Shown one piece after another: positions 50,300-58,512 of a stretch of 64,000 nt of DNA. A model generated the notes under the pieces. That model was not told where the DNA came from and ran no database searches. It saw only the letters and a list, made by a program, of their open reading frames with translations. The translations under genes were made by a program, and so were the position numbers. The DNA lies in the NCBI RefSeq assembly GCF_003626695.1, contig NZ_RBAH01000002.1, positions 1 to 64,000 on the forward strand, given 5' to 3'. Source of the stretch: Paenibacillus ginsengarvi. GTDB taxonomy: Bacteria; Bacillota; Bacilli; Paenibacillales; NBRC-103111. The number at the start of each line of letters is the position of its first letter. Position 1 is the stretch's first letter.

Positions 50300-50326
50300 G
50301 CTGGTCCCATACGGGACTGGCTTTTT
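50300..50326 (+). terminator. Intrinsic terminator after beta-helix gene
   Basis: GCTGGTCCC (50300) pairs with GGGACTGGC (50313) including G-U pairs, loop ATAC, then TTTTTG. Confidence 0.75.
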
Positions 50327-50428
50327 GTTTGCAATACGCTATTCCGTTTGCCGAAGGTAATGGTACAATCGGGGAAGGAGCAGATGTGAGCATTTATATC
50401 ATGAGTTGAAGGAAGAGAGGCCGCTGAA

Positions 50429-50953
50429 GTGAGAGTGATCGATTTGTCGCTGCCGATTGCGGACGGCATGCCCGTTTATCCCGGCGATCCGGTAGTAAAA
50501 GTCAAGATAGCCCACACCCACGAGAGTCACAGCTGGGAATTGCGGCAGCTTTCGCTGGGCAGTCATACCGGAACGCATGTGGACGCGCCTTCTCATATGC
50601 ACCCCGGTGCCGCGACATTGGATGAGCTGCCATTGGAGCGATTTTTCGGAGTATCACGCGTAGTTCTGCTTGAAGACCCGGTATGGCCGGAAGGCCGCGG
50701 CTTGTTTTTCGCCGAATCCGCCGGAGTGGAATGTCTGGAAAGACTCGCAGCGTTGCGGCCGCCGTTCGTCGGCGGCGAATTGTCCGAACAACTGGAACGT
50801 GGGCTGCTTGGTATCGGTATCGTGACGTATACGGGACTGCAAGGGCTGGATCGTCTTCCCGGCGGAGAAGACTTTATGTTTTACGGGTTTCCGCTTCGTA
50901 TATTCGGTGGCGATGGGTCCCCGGTTCGAGCCGTTGCGGTGGTTAGCCCATGA
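50429..50953 (+). CDS. Cyclase-family (kynurenine formamidase-like) hydrolase
   Basis: 174 residues from a GTG after GGAAGAGAGG. The family's zinc-binding motif is complete: SHTGTHVDAPSHMHPG (HxGTHxDxPxH), and the N terminus IDLSLPIADGMPVYPGDP and C terminus FPLRIFGGDGSPVRAVAV are standard. Members are metal-dependent amidases or lactonases, such as kynurenine formamidase, but no kynurenine genes are nearby, so the substrate is open. It is shorter than many members (about 205), lacking part of the central insertion. A GNAT gene follows after 23 bases. Confidence 0.88.
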   Translation: MRVIDLSLPIADGMPVYPGDPVVKVKIAHTHESHSWELRQLSLGSHTGTHVDAPSHMHPGAATLDELPLERFFGVSRVVLLEDPVWPEGRGLFFAESAGVECLERLAALRPPFVGGELSEQLERGLLGIGIVTYTGLQGLDRLPGGEDFMFYGFPLRIFGGDGSPVRAVAVVSP

Positions 50954-50976
50954 CTTAGGAGAAGGGAGTGATTGGA

Positions 50977-51432
50977 TTGGAAATCAGAATCGATGACCTG
51001 ACTGAGCCAAAAGTAATAGCATTAATCAGTGAACATCTCCGCGGAATGTTCGAAAATTCCCCGCCGGAAAGTGTTCACGCCTTACCTGTCGATGGTCTAA
51101 AAAAGCCGGAGATTACATTTTGGAGCGCGTGGGAGAACGATGAAATCCTTGGCTGCGGGGCGCTCAAGGAGCTTGATCCAACCCACGGGGAAATAAAATC
51201 GATGCGTACGTCTTCCTTACACCTGAGAAAGGGTGTTGCCAGAAAAATCCTCGAACATATGATTACTGTTGCGAAGGAACGCGGTTATTCGAGACTGAGT
51301 TTGGAGACCGGCTCTATGGAATCGTTCGGACCGGCAAGGAAACTGTATGAAAGTGTCGGATTTCAGTACGGCAAACCTTTTGCCGATTATACGGAAGATC
51401 CTAACAGTGTGTTTCTGACCATGGAAATATAG
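50977..51432 (+). CDS. GNAT-family N-acetyltransferase
   Basis: 151 residues when started at the TTG eight to nine bases after AGGAGAAGGGAG; a GTG at 50968 is too close to the site. The fold's acetyl-CoA loop is seen as LHLRKGVARKILEHMITVAK (RxGxA/G-like pattern, here R-K-G-V-A) and the last strands as YSRLSLETGSMESFGPARKL with YESVGF. A typical small-molecule or amine acetyltransferase; substrate unknown. It follows the cyclase gene closely. Confidence 0.88.
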   Translation: MEIRIDDLTEPKVIALISEHLRGMFENSPPESVHALPVDGLKKPEITFWSAWENDEILGCGALKELDPTHGEIKSMRTSSLHLRKGVARKILEHMITVAKERGYSRLSLETGSMESFGPARKLYESVGFQYGKPFADYTEDPNSVFLTMEI

Positions 51433-51472
51433 ACTCTTTTGTCCGCGCTCCTTTCAATCGATTTCCTTATCT

Positions 51473-51510
51473 AATATTCCTTGACTGGAATATTCCCTTA
51501 GGGGTATATT
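51473..51510 (+). promoter_or_regulatory. Promoter with -35 inside an inverted repeat
   Basis: TTGACT (51481-51486) and TATATT (51505-51510) are 18 bases apart. The -35 hexamer is the exact spacer of the inverted repeat AATATTCC-GGAATATT (51473-51494). A repressor binding there would block the SRPBCC gene. ArsR-type repressors often bind such AT-rich repeats and often accompany SRPBCC genes, but none is adjacent. Confidence 0.6.
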
Positions 51511-51546
51511 TTAATTAAGGTTTGTATTCAGAATGGAGGAATGGAT

Positions 51547-52083
51547 ATGAAAGCAGGATCGGAAGGTAAGGAGCTAGTCCTAACACGTCAAGTCAAGGCG
51601 CCGCTCGAGCTTGTATTCCGAGCATGGTCCGAGGTCGAACATCTGAAACAATGGTGGGGACCGAAAGGATTTGAAATCTCGGTCGCCCGATTGGATTTTC
51701 GTCCGGGCGGTGTTTTCCACTACAACATGGTAGCTTCCGACGGCCATCAAATGTGGGGGAAATTTGTGTATCAGGAAATCGAGGCTCTTGAAAAGATTGT
51801 TTGGCTCAATAGCTTCTCAGATGAGGCGGGCCATACGGTCCGGGCGCCATTCAGCGATTTGATCCCGCTGGAGATTCGTAATGAGGTGATTTTTAGTGAA
51901 AATAACGGCGTTACCACGATGACTTTACGCAGCAGTCCGTTCCAGGCAACCGAAGAAGAGAGAAGCTTCTTTGAAGGCATGTTCGACTCCATGCAGATGG
52001 GCTTCGGAGGAACCTTCGATCAGCTTGAGGAGTTTTTAACGGCATTCCGAGAGCAGTCCCCTTCCTCTACAGGGAGGGGATGA
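51547..52083 (+). CDS. SRPBCC (AHSA1-type) domain protein
   Basis: 178 residues from the ATG seven bases after TGGAGGA; an ATG six bases upstream touches that site. The sequence LTRQVKAPLELVFRAWSEVE, HLKQWWGPKGFEI and RPGGVFHYNM is diagnostic for the AHSA1 branch of the START-like SRPBCC fold, which binds hydrophobic ligands. Its stop TGA is overlapped by an ATG (52080-52083, ATGA). The sequence after that ATG is interrupted by the IS element, so the original operon partner was the fragment now at 53936. Confidence 0.88.
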   Translation: MKAGSEGKELVLTRQVKAPLELVFRAWSEVEHLKQWWGPKGFEISVARLDFRPGGVFHYNMVASDGHQMWGKFVYQEIEALEKIVWLNSFSDEAGHTVRAPFSDLIPLEIRNEVIFSENNGVTTMTLRSSPFQATEEERSFFEGMFDSMQMGFGGTFDQLEEFLTAFREQSPSSTGRG

Positions 52084-52176
52084 ATATCGGCCAGGCGAAG
52101 CCTGGAAATACTTGTTGCTCGGTATTGTAATATTTTGGTATAGTCGGTCTTGATTGATGATAAGGCTGGTGTATCA

Positions 52177-52587
52177 ATGAAATTAGACTCGAACAATCAT
52201 TCAGTGTTCTTGCTGAACTATCATCTGATCCTTTGTATCAAATATCGTAGAAAAGTGTTGACCGACGAGATTTCTGAATATGCGAAAGGCATTTTTGAGC
52301 GTATAGGAGAAAATTACAACATTACATTAAGCGAGTGGAATCACGATCATGATCATATCCATATACTTTTCAAGGCGCATCCCAATACAGAGCTATCCAA
52401 ATTCATCAATGCATATAAGAGTGCCAGTTCTCGCCTCATCAAAAAAGACTTTTCCGCTGTAAAAAAGAAGCTGTGGAAAGAATATTTCTGGTCGCAAAGC
52501 TATTGTCTCCTTACAATGGGCGGTACGCCTCTGGAAGTATTGAAAACTTACATTGAGAATCAAGGAAAGGAGGTGAAAACAAGATGA
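52177..52587 (+). CDS. tnpA: TnpA, Y1 HUH transposase of IS200/IS605
   Basis: 136 residues, full length for the family. The HUH motif H60-I-H62 appears in HDHDHIHIL, and the catalytic tyrosine is Y125 in LKTYIENQG. It excises and inserts the element as single-stranded DNA by nicking at end hairpins. It starts at the ATG after a weak site about 90 bases inside the left end and overlaps tnpB by ATGA. All catalytic residues are intact, so it may be active. Confidence 0.95.
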   Translation: MKLDSNNHSVFLLNYHLILCIKYRRKVLTDEISEYAKGIFERIGENYNITLSEWNHDHDHIHILFKAHPNTELSKFINAYKSASSRLIKKDFSAVKKKLWKEYFWSQSYCLLTMGGTPLEVLKTYIENQGKEVKTR

Positions 52588-53753
52588 TCCGATGTGTCAA
52601 AACGACGTTTCGAACTTCAAAAACCGATCTGGAACGGTTGTTTGCGTGCAATCGGATCTCCGCAGAGATTTGGAACCGGTGTCTGATCCTAGCGAAAAAC
52701 TATTCCCTGGAGCACGAAGGGAAATGGATCGGACAAACAGAGCTGCAAGCAGCACTGAAAAATCAATTTCCCCTCCATTCTCAATCCGTACAGTCTGTGT
52801 GCCATAAATATCTATTCGCCCGAGACGGCGCCAAACAGGCACAAAAACAAGGGTTACCGGTGAAATACCCATACAAGAACAAAACGCATTTCAACACGAA
52901 GTGGGTAGACCAAGCCTTCAAAATGGAGGGGAATACGATCTCATTGAGCATGGGAACTCAGCACGGAAAACGGCAGCCGCCGATCCGCATTACCGTTTCG
53001 TCCATCCCAAATGCCCGAATCAAAGAAATCGAACTGGTATATGATCGTGGGCTTAAGGTCTCCCTTAGTTATGACGACGGAAAAAAGGTTACGGAGAATA
53101 ACGGCAATCAGGTGGTCGGCGTGGACCTGGGCGAAATCCACTCCATCGCGGCAACGACTACCGCGAACCGGTCGATCATGATCACCGGGAGAAAAGCGAG
53201 AAGCATTCATCGGCTCCGAAACAAAAAGCTGGCCGAGGTCCAGAAGCTCATGAGCAAATGCAAACAAGGGAGCCGACAATGGAAAAAGTACAATCGGGCA
53301 AAGATGTACATTCTTAGTAAAAGTGAGCGTCAACTAAACGATGCCATCCACAAAACCACTAGGCAATTCGTCACATGGTGCATCGAAAACGAGGTTAAAG
53401 AAATTGTTCTTGGTCAAGTGGAAGGTGTACAGCGCCATACGAAAAAGAAGAACCATCAATCAGTCAATCAAAAGCTATCCAATTGGAGTTTTGGCAAGAT
53501 TCAAAAGCAGCTTGCTTACAAGATGGAACCATACGGAACCCCTGTAAAAACGATCGATGAAAGCTATACGAGTCAACAATGTCCTTGTTGCGGCAGAAGG
53601 AAAAAAACTTCTGCAAGAATCTACAATTGTACCTGCGGCTATGAAGAACATCGGGATATTCATGGCAGCAAGGGAATATTGTCAAAATACCTATACGGAG
53701 ATATCCGGTATTTGGGCAAAAGCGAATCAATGAGGTATCTACGGATCGCTTAG
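52584..53753 (+). CDS. tnpB: TnpB RNA-guided endonuclease
   Basis: 389 residues. The RuvC nuclease triad is present: D181 (VVGVDLGE), E280 (LGQVEG) and D358 ([10 protein letters not shown]), with the zinc finger CPCCGRRKK and CTCG between the last two. The N-terminal helical and wedge part ([18 protein letters not shown]) is intact. TnpB proteins use an omega RNA from the right end to cut target DNA next to the element's target motif. D-R-D-I-H-G replaces the more usual D-R-D-x-N-A, so an Asn near the third Asp is His; the effect is unknown. Overlaps tnpA. Confidence 0.93.
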   Translation: MIRCVKTTFRTSKTDLERLFACNRISAEIWNRCLILAKNYSLEHEGKWIGQTELQAALKNQFPLHSQSVQSVCHKYLFARDGAKQAQKQGLPVKYPYKNKTHFNTKWVDQAFKMEGNTISLSMGTQHGKRQPPIRITVSSIPNARIKEIELVYDRGLKVSLSYDDGKKVTENNGNQVVGVDLGEIHSIAATTTANRSIMITGRKARSIHRLRNKKLAEVQKLMSKCKQGSRQWKKYNRAKMYILSKSERQLNDAIHKTTRQFVTWCIENEVKEIVLGQVEGVQRHTKKKNHQSVNQKLSNWSFGKIQKQLAYKMEPYGTPVKTIDESYTSQQCPCCGRRKKTSARIYNCTCGYEEHRDIHGSKGILSKYLYGDIRYLGKSESMRYLRIA

Positions 53754-53935
53754 CGGGAAGTAGTAGATGGTGAGTTCCCACCCACTTGCAAAAGTGTTGC
53801 TTACTGAACCATGCCGTTGCATTTCCGTAACCAGCGAGAGCAAGCAGCCAACCTGTTTGCTTGTAGAAAGTAACGGTGTTGCTGGTAAGAAACCCCTACT
53901 TCTTAGCGAAGCGTAAGTAGGGGAGGTTCATGCGA
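53754..53935 (+). ncRNA. Putative omega RNA (TnpB guide RNA scaffold)
   Basis: The 182 bases after tnpB are strongly structured: CCAGC (53831) with GCTGG (53881) enclosing AGCAAGC with GCTTG, and then CCCCTACTT with AAGTAGGGG (53893-53923) near the element end. By analogy with studied TnpBs the RNA would begin within tnpB and the guide would be the flanking sequence after about 53935. The extent is inferred. Confidence 0.6.
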
Positions 53936-54055
53936 ATGAATCTTATTATTAGATAAGAACAAGACGATAATTTCATGGCTATTGAGCTTATAGATGGCGG
54001 TCTAAGGGATGTTCATGGAGTTGTACAATACGCAAAAGCATTTTTTGAACGTTAA
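53936..54055 (+). pseudogene. N-terminal remnant of an acetyltransferase-like gene
   Basis: From ATG at 53936 the frame reads MNLIIR, a TAA, then EQDDNFMAIELIDGGLRDVH and VVQYAKAFFER before a final stop. The opening is like the first strand and helix of GNAT enzymes (MNIIIRxExxxDxxxVxxL) with TAA in place of CAA. It is cut off by a structured repeat. Before the IS insertion its ATG would have overlapped the SRPBCC stop. The IS end places GGGGAGG nine bases upstream of it. The family call is tentative. Confidence 0.45.
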
Positions 54056-54193
54056 AGAAAGTTTAACTTCGCTAAAGCGTTAAGCGAAACGAAATACGAC
54101 TTTCTTTACCAAGAGAAACTTCCGCTGGTTTTGGGGTCCCCGCAAAGTAATCGGAATACGCCTCGTAGTTTATCTTCACTTTGTGGGGGGGGG
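54054..54193. repeat. Structured non-coding repeat-like element
   Basis: Two large inverted repeats lie in tandem: AAAGAAAGT (54054) with ACTTTCTTT (54099), enclosing a smaller TTCGCT/AGCGAA stem; and CCCCGCAAAGT (54138) with ACTTTGTGGGG (54178), followed by a run of nine G. No reading frame is plausible. Such a unit looks like a miniature mobile repeat or a structured RNA. From 54194 to 54261 I see nothing more. Confidence 0.55.
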
Positions 54194-54261
54194 AGTCGCG
54201 GTCGCTCATCCTTGAAGTACCTCGATAGACGTTTTTCTTAAAAATAAAGTTGGGTTAGACG

Positions 54262-54306
54262 AAGGTGGAGCAACCTGCTGAGGCAAGGTGCTCCACCTTT
54301 TTTTTT
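54262..54306 (+). terminator. Strong intrinsic terminator
   Basis: AAGGTGGAGCA (54262) pairs perfectly with TGCTCCACCTT (54289), followed by nine T. It insulates the region of the IS element from the convergent AraC gene. Confidence 0.88.
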
Positions 54307-54317
54307 GGCAGAGAAGC

Positions 54318-55148
54318 TTAAACCGTGTGCGCTTTTCTATAGGTTGCCGGTGTAACGTTCATGTGCTTCATAAAAATCCGGTTCAAATAGTAACCGTTCT
54401 GGTAGCCGATGCTTTCCGAAATTTGCTCCAGCGTTAGCGTCATCTCCAGCAGGAGCCGCTTCGCCTTCTCCAAACGAATGGAGGTGAGATGCTCAATCGG
54501 CGTGATTCCGAAGTCCGCCTTGAATTTCTGCGTGAATCGGGCGGGACTTAAACCGAGCATAGCGGCAATCTGTTTCAGGTCGATCGTTTGGAAAGCGTGT
54601 TTATGGATGAGGGAGGAAGCCTTGAGCATGAGCGGCTCGGGCTTATTTGATATGGACATGGGCCCGTCACCAACCGGCGTCTCCTCTCCGGATTCCCCGC
54701 AGTACAGCAGCCAAATATCCTGCGCATAATGGCTGAACCGATGCAGTCTACGCTCGCCTTCGAACGCTTCGGCTTGTTTCATCATTTTGTAGTTGGCGGC
54801 AAGGCGGCTTGTATTTTGGATGTTGATTTTGCCTGTGAAAAATTCCCGGCCTTCGGTCGGTTCCAACCCATTTCCTTCCCGGTCATACCAGCGCAAGCGC
54901 AAAACGAAAAAAGTGAGAGGCTCCACGACGACACGGCGAAACGGCGTTTTCGGAGGACAAATGAGCAGATCGCCGAACGTCGCGATTCCTTTGTCCTCGC
55001 CCAATTCGTAATAAAACGAACCGCTTTCCACGGCGAAAAGGGTCCATTCCTTGTACGTATCTTCATAAAACAAAAATTTGTCTTTGCGTTCCCAGTACAT
55101 CGAGTAAATTAGGCGGGGGACATAATCGCTCAACAGGAAGTCATCCAC
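54318..55148 (-). CDS. AraC-family regulator
   Basis: 276 residues from a GTG eight bases after GAGGAGG. A cupin-like N-terminal half (LFAVESGSFYYELGEDKG, FGDLLICPPKTPFRR) is followed by two helix-turn-helix motifs, LKQIAAMLGLSPARFTQKFKA and LEQISESIGYQNGYYLNRIF, ending VTPATYRK. It is divergent from the FAD oxidoreductase operon at 55284 with about 135 bases between, making that operon its probable target. Confidence 0.9.
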   Translation of the reverse strand: MDDFLLSDYVPRLIYSMYWERKDKFLFYEDTYKEWTLFAVESGSFYYELGEDKGIATFGDLLICPPKTPFRRVVVEPLTFFVLRLRWYDREGNGLEPTEGREFFTGKINIQNTSRLAANYKMMKQAEAFEGERRLHRFSHYAQDIWLLYCGESGEETPVGDGPMSISNKPEPLMLKASSLIHKHAFQTIDLKQIAAMLGLSPARFTQKFKADFGITPIEHLTSIRLEKAKRLLLEMTLTLEQISESIGYQNGYYLNRIFMKHMNVTPATYRKAHTV

Positions 55149-55283
55149 TCGTGTTCCTCCTCTGCCGCAAGTCGCGCATTAAATTATGTATATATTTTAA
55201 TTAAAATCATGGCATTTTAAAAGGAAAACGGCTGTACTACTATGAAATTAGAAACCATACCAGTTAAATTTCGAGGAGGAACC

Positions 55284-57110
55284 ATGCAACCGGATCAAGA
55301 AAAAAGCAAACGCGCCAAGCTTCACACCCAGCTGTTCGTCGCGGGAGGGGGGCTTGCCGGCGTATGTGCTGCGCTTGCGGCGGCACGCAATGGAGCTAGA
55401 GTGATTTTATGTCAAGACCGACCTGTACTAGGGGGGAACGCTTCATCGGAAATTCGGATGCACGTATCCGGCTCGTCTCCGCGAGGAAAAGAGCTGCAAA
55501 CGGAGGCGAGAGAGAGCGGAATCATCGAAGAAATTATGCTGGAGTGCGCTATACGCAACCCCCAGAGAAGCGCTTCGATGCTGGATCTGATCTTGTACGA
55601 AAAATGCAGGGATGAGCCGTTACTGACTCTACTGCTCAATACGGCGATCGTCGGCGTGCAAAAAGAAGGAAACCGAATAACCGCCGCCTATGCCAACCGG
55701 GAGAGCACAGAGGACCATTTTGAAATAACGGCTGATCTTTTCGCCGACTGCACGGGCGACGGAAGGCTGGGATACGAGGCGGGGGCGCTGTTCACGACCG
55801 GGAGGGAGTCGGCCGAGGCATATGGAGAATCCGCGGCGGCCGCTCTGAGCGACGCCTACCGGCTGGGCTCCTCTCTCCTGTTCACGGCGCGTGACGAGGG
55901 GAAGCCGATGCCTTTCGTAAAGCCCGTTTGGGCACGCACCTTCAGCGAGGAAGATTTGCGTTTCCGCGGGCATAACTCGTGGGAATACGGGTTCTGGTGG
56001 ATCGAGTTCGGCGGCATGATGGACACGATCAAGGACAATGAGACGATCCGCGATGAGCTGCTGGCGATTATGATGGGAGTCTGGGATCATATTAAGAACA
56101 GCGGGAATCATCCCGAATCGCTGAACTGGGCGCTCGATTGGTTCGGATTTTTGCCGGGCAAACGGGAATCGCGGCGGTTTATCGGCAAACATGTACTCAC
56201 CCAAAACGATTTGGAGCAGGCCGTCGATTTCGAGGATGTAATCGCTTACGGTGGCTGGTCGATGGATACGCACCCTCCGGGCGGTATCGACGCCAAAGAG
56301 GAGAAGCCGTGTTCGCAGCCGTACACGCCATACATGTACGGAATCCCGCTGCGCTCGCTCCTTAGTGAAAATATCGTCAATCTGATGTTCGCCGGACGCA
56401 ACATGTCGGCAACGCATATTGCCTTTTCCAGCACGAGGGTGATGGCTACTTGTGCGGTGGCGGGAGAAGGGCTCGGCACATTCGCCGCTGCTGTACTACA
56501 AGCGGGAAAACGGCTGGAGGACGCTTGGTGCGACAAACAGCTTATCGCCAAAGCTCAGCAGATGCTGCTCCGGCAAGGCGCCTATTTGCCGGGACGGCTG
56601 CTGCCGAATGGCAATCTGGCCGCGGAAGCGCAGATAACAGCCTCTTCCGAGCAGGAAATCGGACGCGCGGCGCAAGTCATCGACGGCCATACGAGAACGG
56701 TGTCAGGTCCGCTAGGGGTCAGACCGGATTTAACCGAACCCGGTACGCATCGCTGGATGTCGGAGCCGTCCGACCAGACGCCGTGGTTGGAGCTGCGCTG
56801 GGAGCAGCCGGTCGATATACGCAGCATCACCATTGTGCTGGACACGGGACTACATCGTCACTTGTCGCTCACACATCAAAAAGCGAATCAAAACAGAATG
56901 ATATGGGGGCCCCAGCCGGAAACGATCAAGCAGTTTCGGATTATGGCGGAAATCGGCAGCGAGGTTGAGGAGATCGTTCACGTCCGCGATAATTATAAAC
57001 GCCAGTTGAAGTTCGACATACCTGTTGACCAGGTTACCTGCTTACGTTTCGAAGTCATCGAAACGAACGGGCTCGATCATGCTCGCATCGTCAATATTCA
57101 TATCGAATGA
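55284..57110 (+). CDS. FAD-dependent oxidoreductase with C-terminal discoidin-like domain
   Basis: 608 residues from the ATG after GAGGAGG. The FAD-binding motif is [20 protein letters not shown] (GxGxxG), with [17 protein letters not shown] typical of the FAD_oxidored family found with polysaccharide-degradation genes, and [20 protein letters not shown] near 380-400. From about residue 440 a beta-sandwich of the discoidin type begins ([44 protein letters not shown]). No signal peptide is present, so the enzyme is cytosolic. It is first in an operon with a solute-binding lipoprotein (stop followed by start within 32 bases) and a Tat beta-helix protein. The exact reaction is unknown. Confidence 0.88.
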   Translation: MQPDQEKSKRAKLHTQLFVAGGGLAGVCAALAAARNGARVILCQDRPVLGGNASSEIRMHVSGSSPRGKELQTEARESGIIEEIMLECAIRNPQRSASMLDLILYEKCRDEPLLTLLLNTAIVGVQKEGNRITAAYANRESTEDHFEITADLFADCTGDGRLGYEAGALFTTGRESAEAYGESAAAALSDAYRLGSSLLFTARDEGKPMPFVKPVWARTFSEEDLRFRGHNSWEYGFWWIEFGGMMDTIKDNETIRDELLAIMMGVWDHIKNSGNHPESLNWALDWFGFLPGKRESRRFIGKHVLTQNDLEQAVDFEDVIAYGGWSMDTHPPGGIDAKEEKPCSQPYTPYMYGIPLRSLLSENIVNLMFAGRNMSATHIAFSSTRVMATCAVAGEGLGTFAAAVLQAGKRLEDAWCDKQLIAKAQQMLLRQGAYLPGRLLPNGNLAAEAQITASSEQEIGRAAQVIDGHTRTVSGPLGVRPDLTEPGTHRWMSEPSDQTPWLELRWEQPVDIRSITIVLDTGLHRHLSLTHQKANQNRMIWGPQPETIKQFRIMAEIGSEVEEIVHVRDNYKRQLKFDIPVDQVTCLRFEVIETNGLDHARIVNIHIE

Positions 57111-57142
57111 CAGTTGAAATGACCAATGGAGAGGGTGTTCGT

Positions 57143-58450
57143 ATGAGAAATAGAAGTTTCCTGTTCCTGATGAGTATGGGCGTATTTTTGTTTGCTGGTT
57201 GCAGTGGGGCGACATCCGAGCCAAACGCGCAAGGCGAACAGCCTAAACCTCCGCCGGCAAAAGCTAACCCGGTAACGCTGCAGGTAGCCAGTCAGGGCTC
57301 CAGCACGGTATTGGACGAGGAGTTTAAACAGGTCGTGCAATCGTTTATGGCCAAGAAATACCCGCATATTACGCTGAATTTCAATCCCGAGAGCACGGCT
57401 ACGTCGCTGGATGCGCTGCTGGCTGCCGGAACGATCCCAGATCTCATCGTCACGTTTAACGGCAATCTGGCTTCTTATAAAGAGAAAGAGCTCGTTTCCG
57501 ATATGACGCCGTTGTTTCAAACAGCGGGTATTGACCTGAGCCGTTTCGAACCCGGCTACATCGTCGATGTGAAAAACGCGTCGGATAAAGGCGAAATGTA
57601 CGGGCTGCCCATTAACGTGAATTACCACGCTATGTATTATAACAAGGACATATTCGATAAGTTCGGCGCGACTTATCCGACAGACGGGATGAACTGGGAA
57701 CAGCTCACTGATCTGGCGAAGAAAGTGACCCGGATGGAAAGCGGAACCCAGTTCCGCGGATTGGACCCTGGAAGTACCGTGATATGGATGTCGCAGCCGT
57801 TATCCATCGCGGCGATCGATCCGAAAACGGACAAAGCGAGCCTTAGAACTGATAAATGGAGCAGAGTGTTCAAGCTGGCCAAATCGATCTACGATATTCC
57901 CGGCAACGGTATGATCACGGCTACGCCGAAAGATCAGTTCATGAAAAGCAAAACGTTAGCCGTTCTGCTGGATTTAAATATATTGACCCAACTGGCGGCT
58001 GCCGGGAAAGAGGGATTAAACTGGGATGTTGCGCAGTATCCGAGCTATACGGAAAAGCCGAATACGTATGGCAATGCCAGCGTGTACGTCATGCTGGCGA
58101 CCAAAACGGGCAAACACCGGGAAGATGCGGTTAAAGCGATCGAGCTGATCACTTCGGAGGAAGTGCAGCTTGCCTTGTCCAAAAAAGGCAGACTGTCGCC
58201 TCTGAAAAGCGCTCAAGTGAAGCAGGCGCTAGGCGCCGACAATCCCGATTTAAAAAACAAACATTTGCCGAGCATTTTCAAAAGCCTCCCTGTGGAGTAC
58301 CCGATCGCTTCGCCTTATCGAGGGAAGGCGGAAGGCATCCTCGTGAACAAATTCAAAGAGTATGTAAACGGTACGGTAGACGAGAATACGGCGCTTGCGC
58401 AAGCGGAGGAAGAGATTAACAAGATGGTGGCAACGGAGAAGACCAAGTGA
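57143..58450 (+). CDS. Solute-binding lipoprotein of an ABC transporter
   Basis: 435 residues from the ATG eight bases after GGAGAGGG; the frame also opens at an ATG overlapping the previous stop. The lipobox is VFLFAGC (Cys at about 20). The mature protein is a family 1 sugar-binding type and close in layout to those at 31126 and 32448: LAAGTIPDLIVTFNGN, LPINVNYHAMYYNKDIFDKF, GMNWEQLTDLAKKVTRMESG. No permease or ATPase genes accompany it. It probably binds a glycan fragment. It is part of the operon 55284-61314. Confidence 0.9.
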   Translation: MRNRSFLFLMSMGVFLFAGCSGATSEPNAQGEQPKPPPAKANPVTLQVASQGSSTVLDEEFKQVVQSFMAKKYPHITLNFNPESTATSLDALLAAGTIPDLIVTFNGNLASYKEKELVSDMTPLFQTAGIDLSRFEPGYIVDVKNASDKGEMYGLPINVNYHAMYYNKDIFDKFGATYPTDGMNWEQLTDLAKKVTRMESGTQFRGLDPGSTVIWMSQPLSIAAIDPKTDKASLRTDKWSRVFKLAKSIYDIPGNGMITATPKDQFMKSKTLAVLLDLNILTQLAAAGKEGLNWDVAQYPSYTEKPNTYGNASVYVMLATKTGKHREDAVKAIELITSEEVQLALSKKGRLSPLKSAQVKQALGADNPDLKNKHLPSIFKSLPVEYPIASPYRGKAEGILVNKFKEYVNGTVDENTALAQAEEEINKMVATEKTK

Positions 58451-58512
58451 CGGTTTGAGCCGATGAAAGCGAAGACTTCCACCAGTACAGTTATTATAGG
58501 GAGGAAAAACCT

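Larger units (their letters stand above)
52086..53935 (+). mobile_element. IS200/IS605-type insertion sequence with tnpA and tnpB
   Basis: A 1.85-kb element on the plus strand. The left end has the subterminal hairpin CCAGGC-GAA-GCCTGG (52091-52105). tnpA and tnpB overlap by four bases. The right end has a hairpin CCCCTACTT/AAGTAGGGG (53893-53923) just before the boundary. The hexamer ATGAAT stands at both proposed junctions (52080-52085 and 53936-53941). IS605 elements insert 3' of a short fixed target without classical duplication, so one copy may belong to the element; the exact edge is inferred by a few bases. Joining the flanks restores an ATGA overlap between the SRPBCC gene and the downstream fragment. 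Confidence 0.85.
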
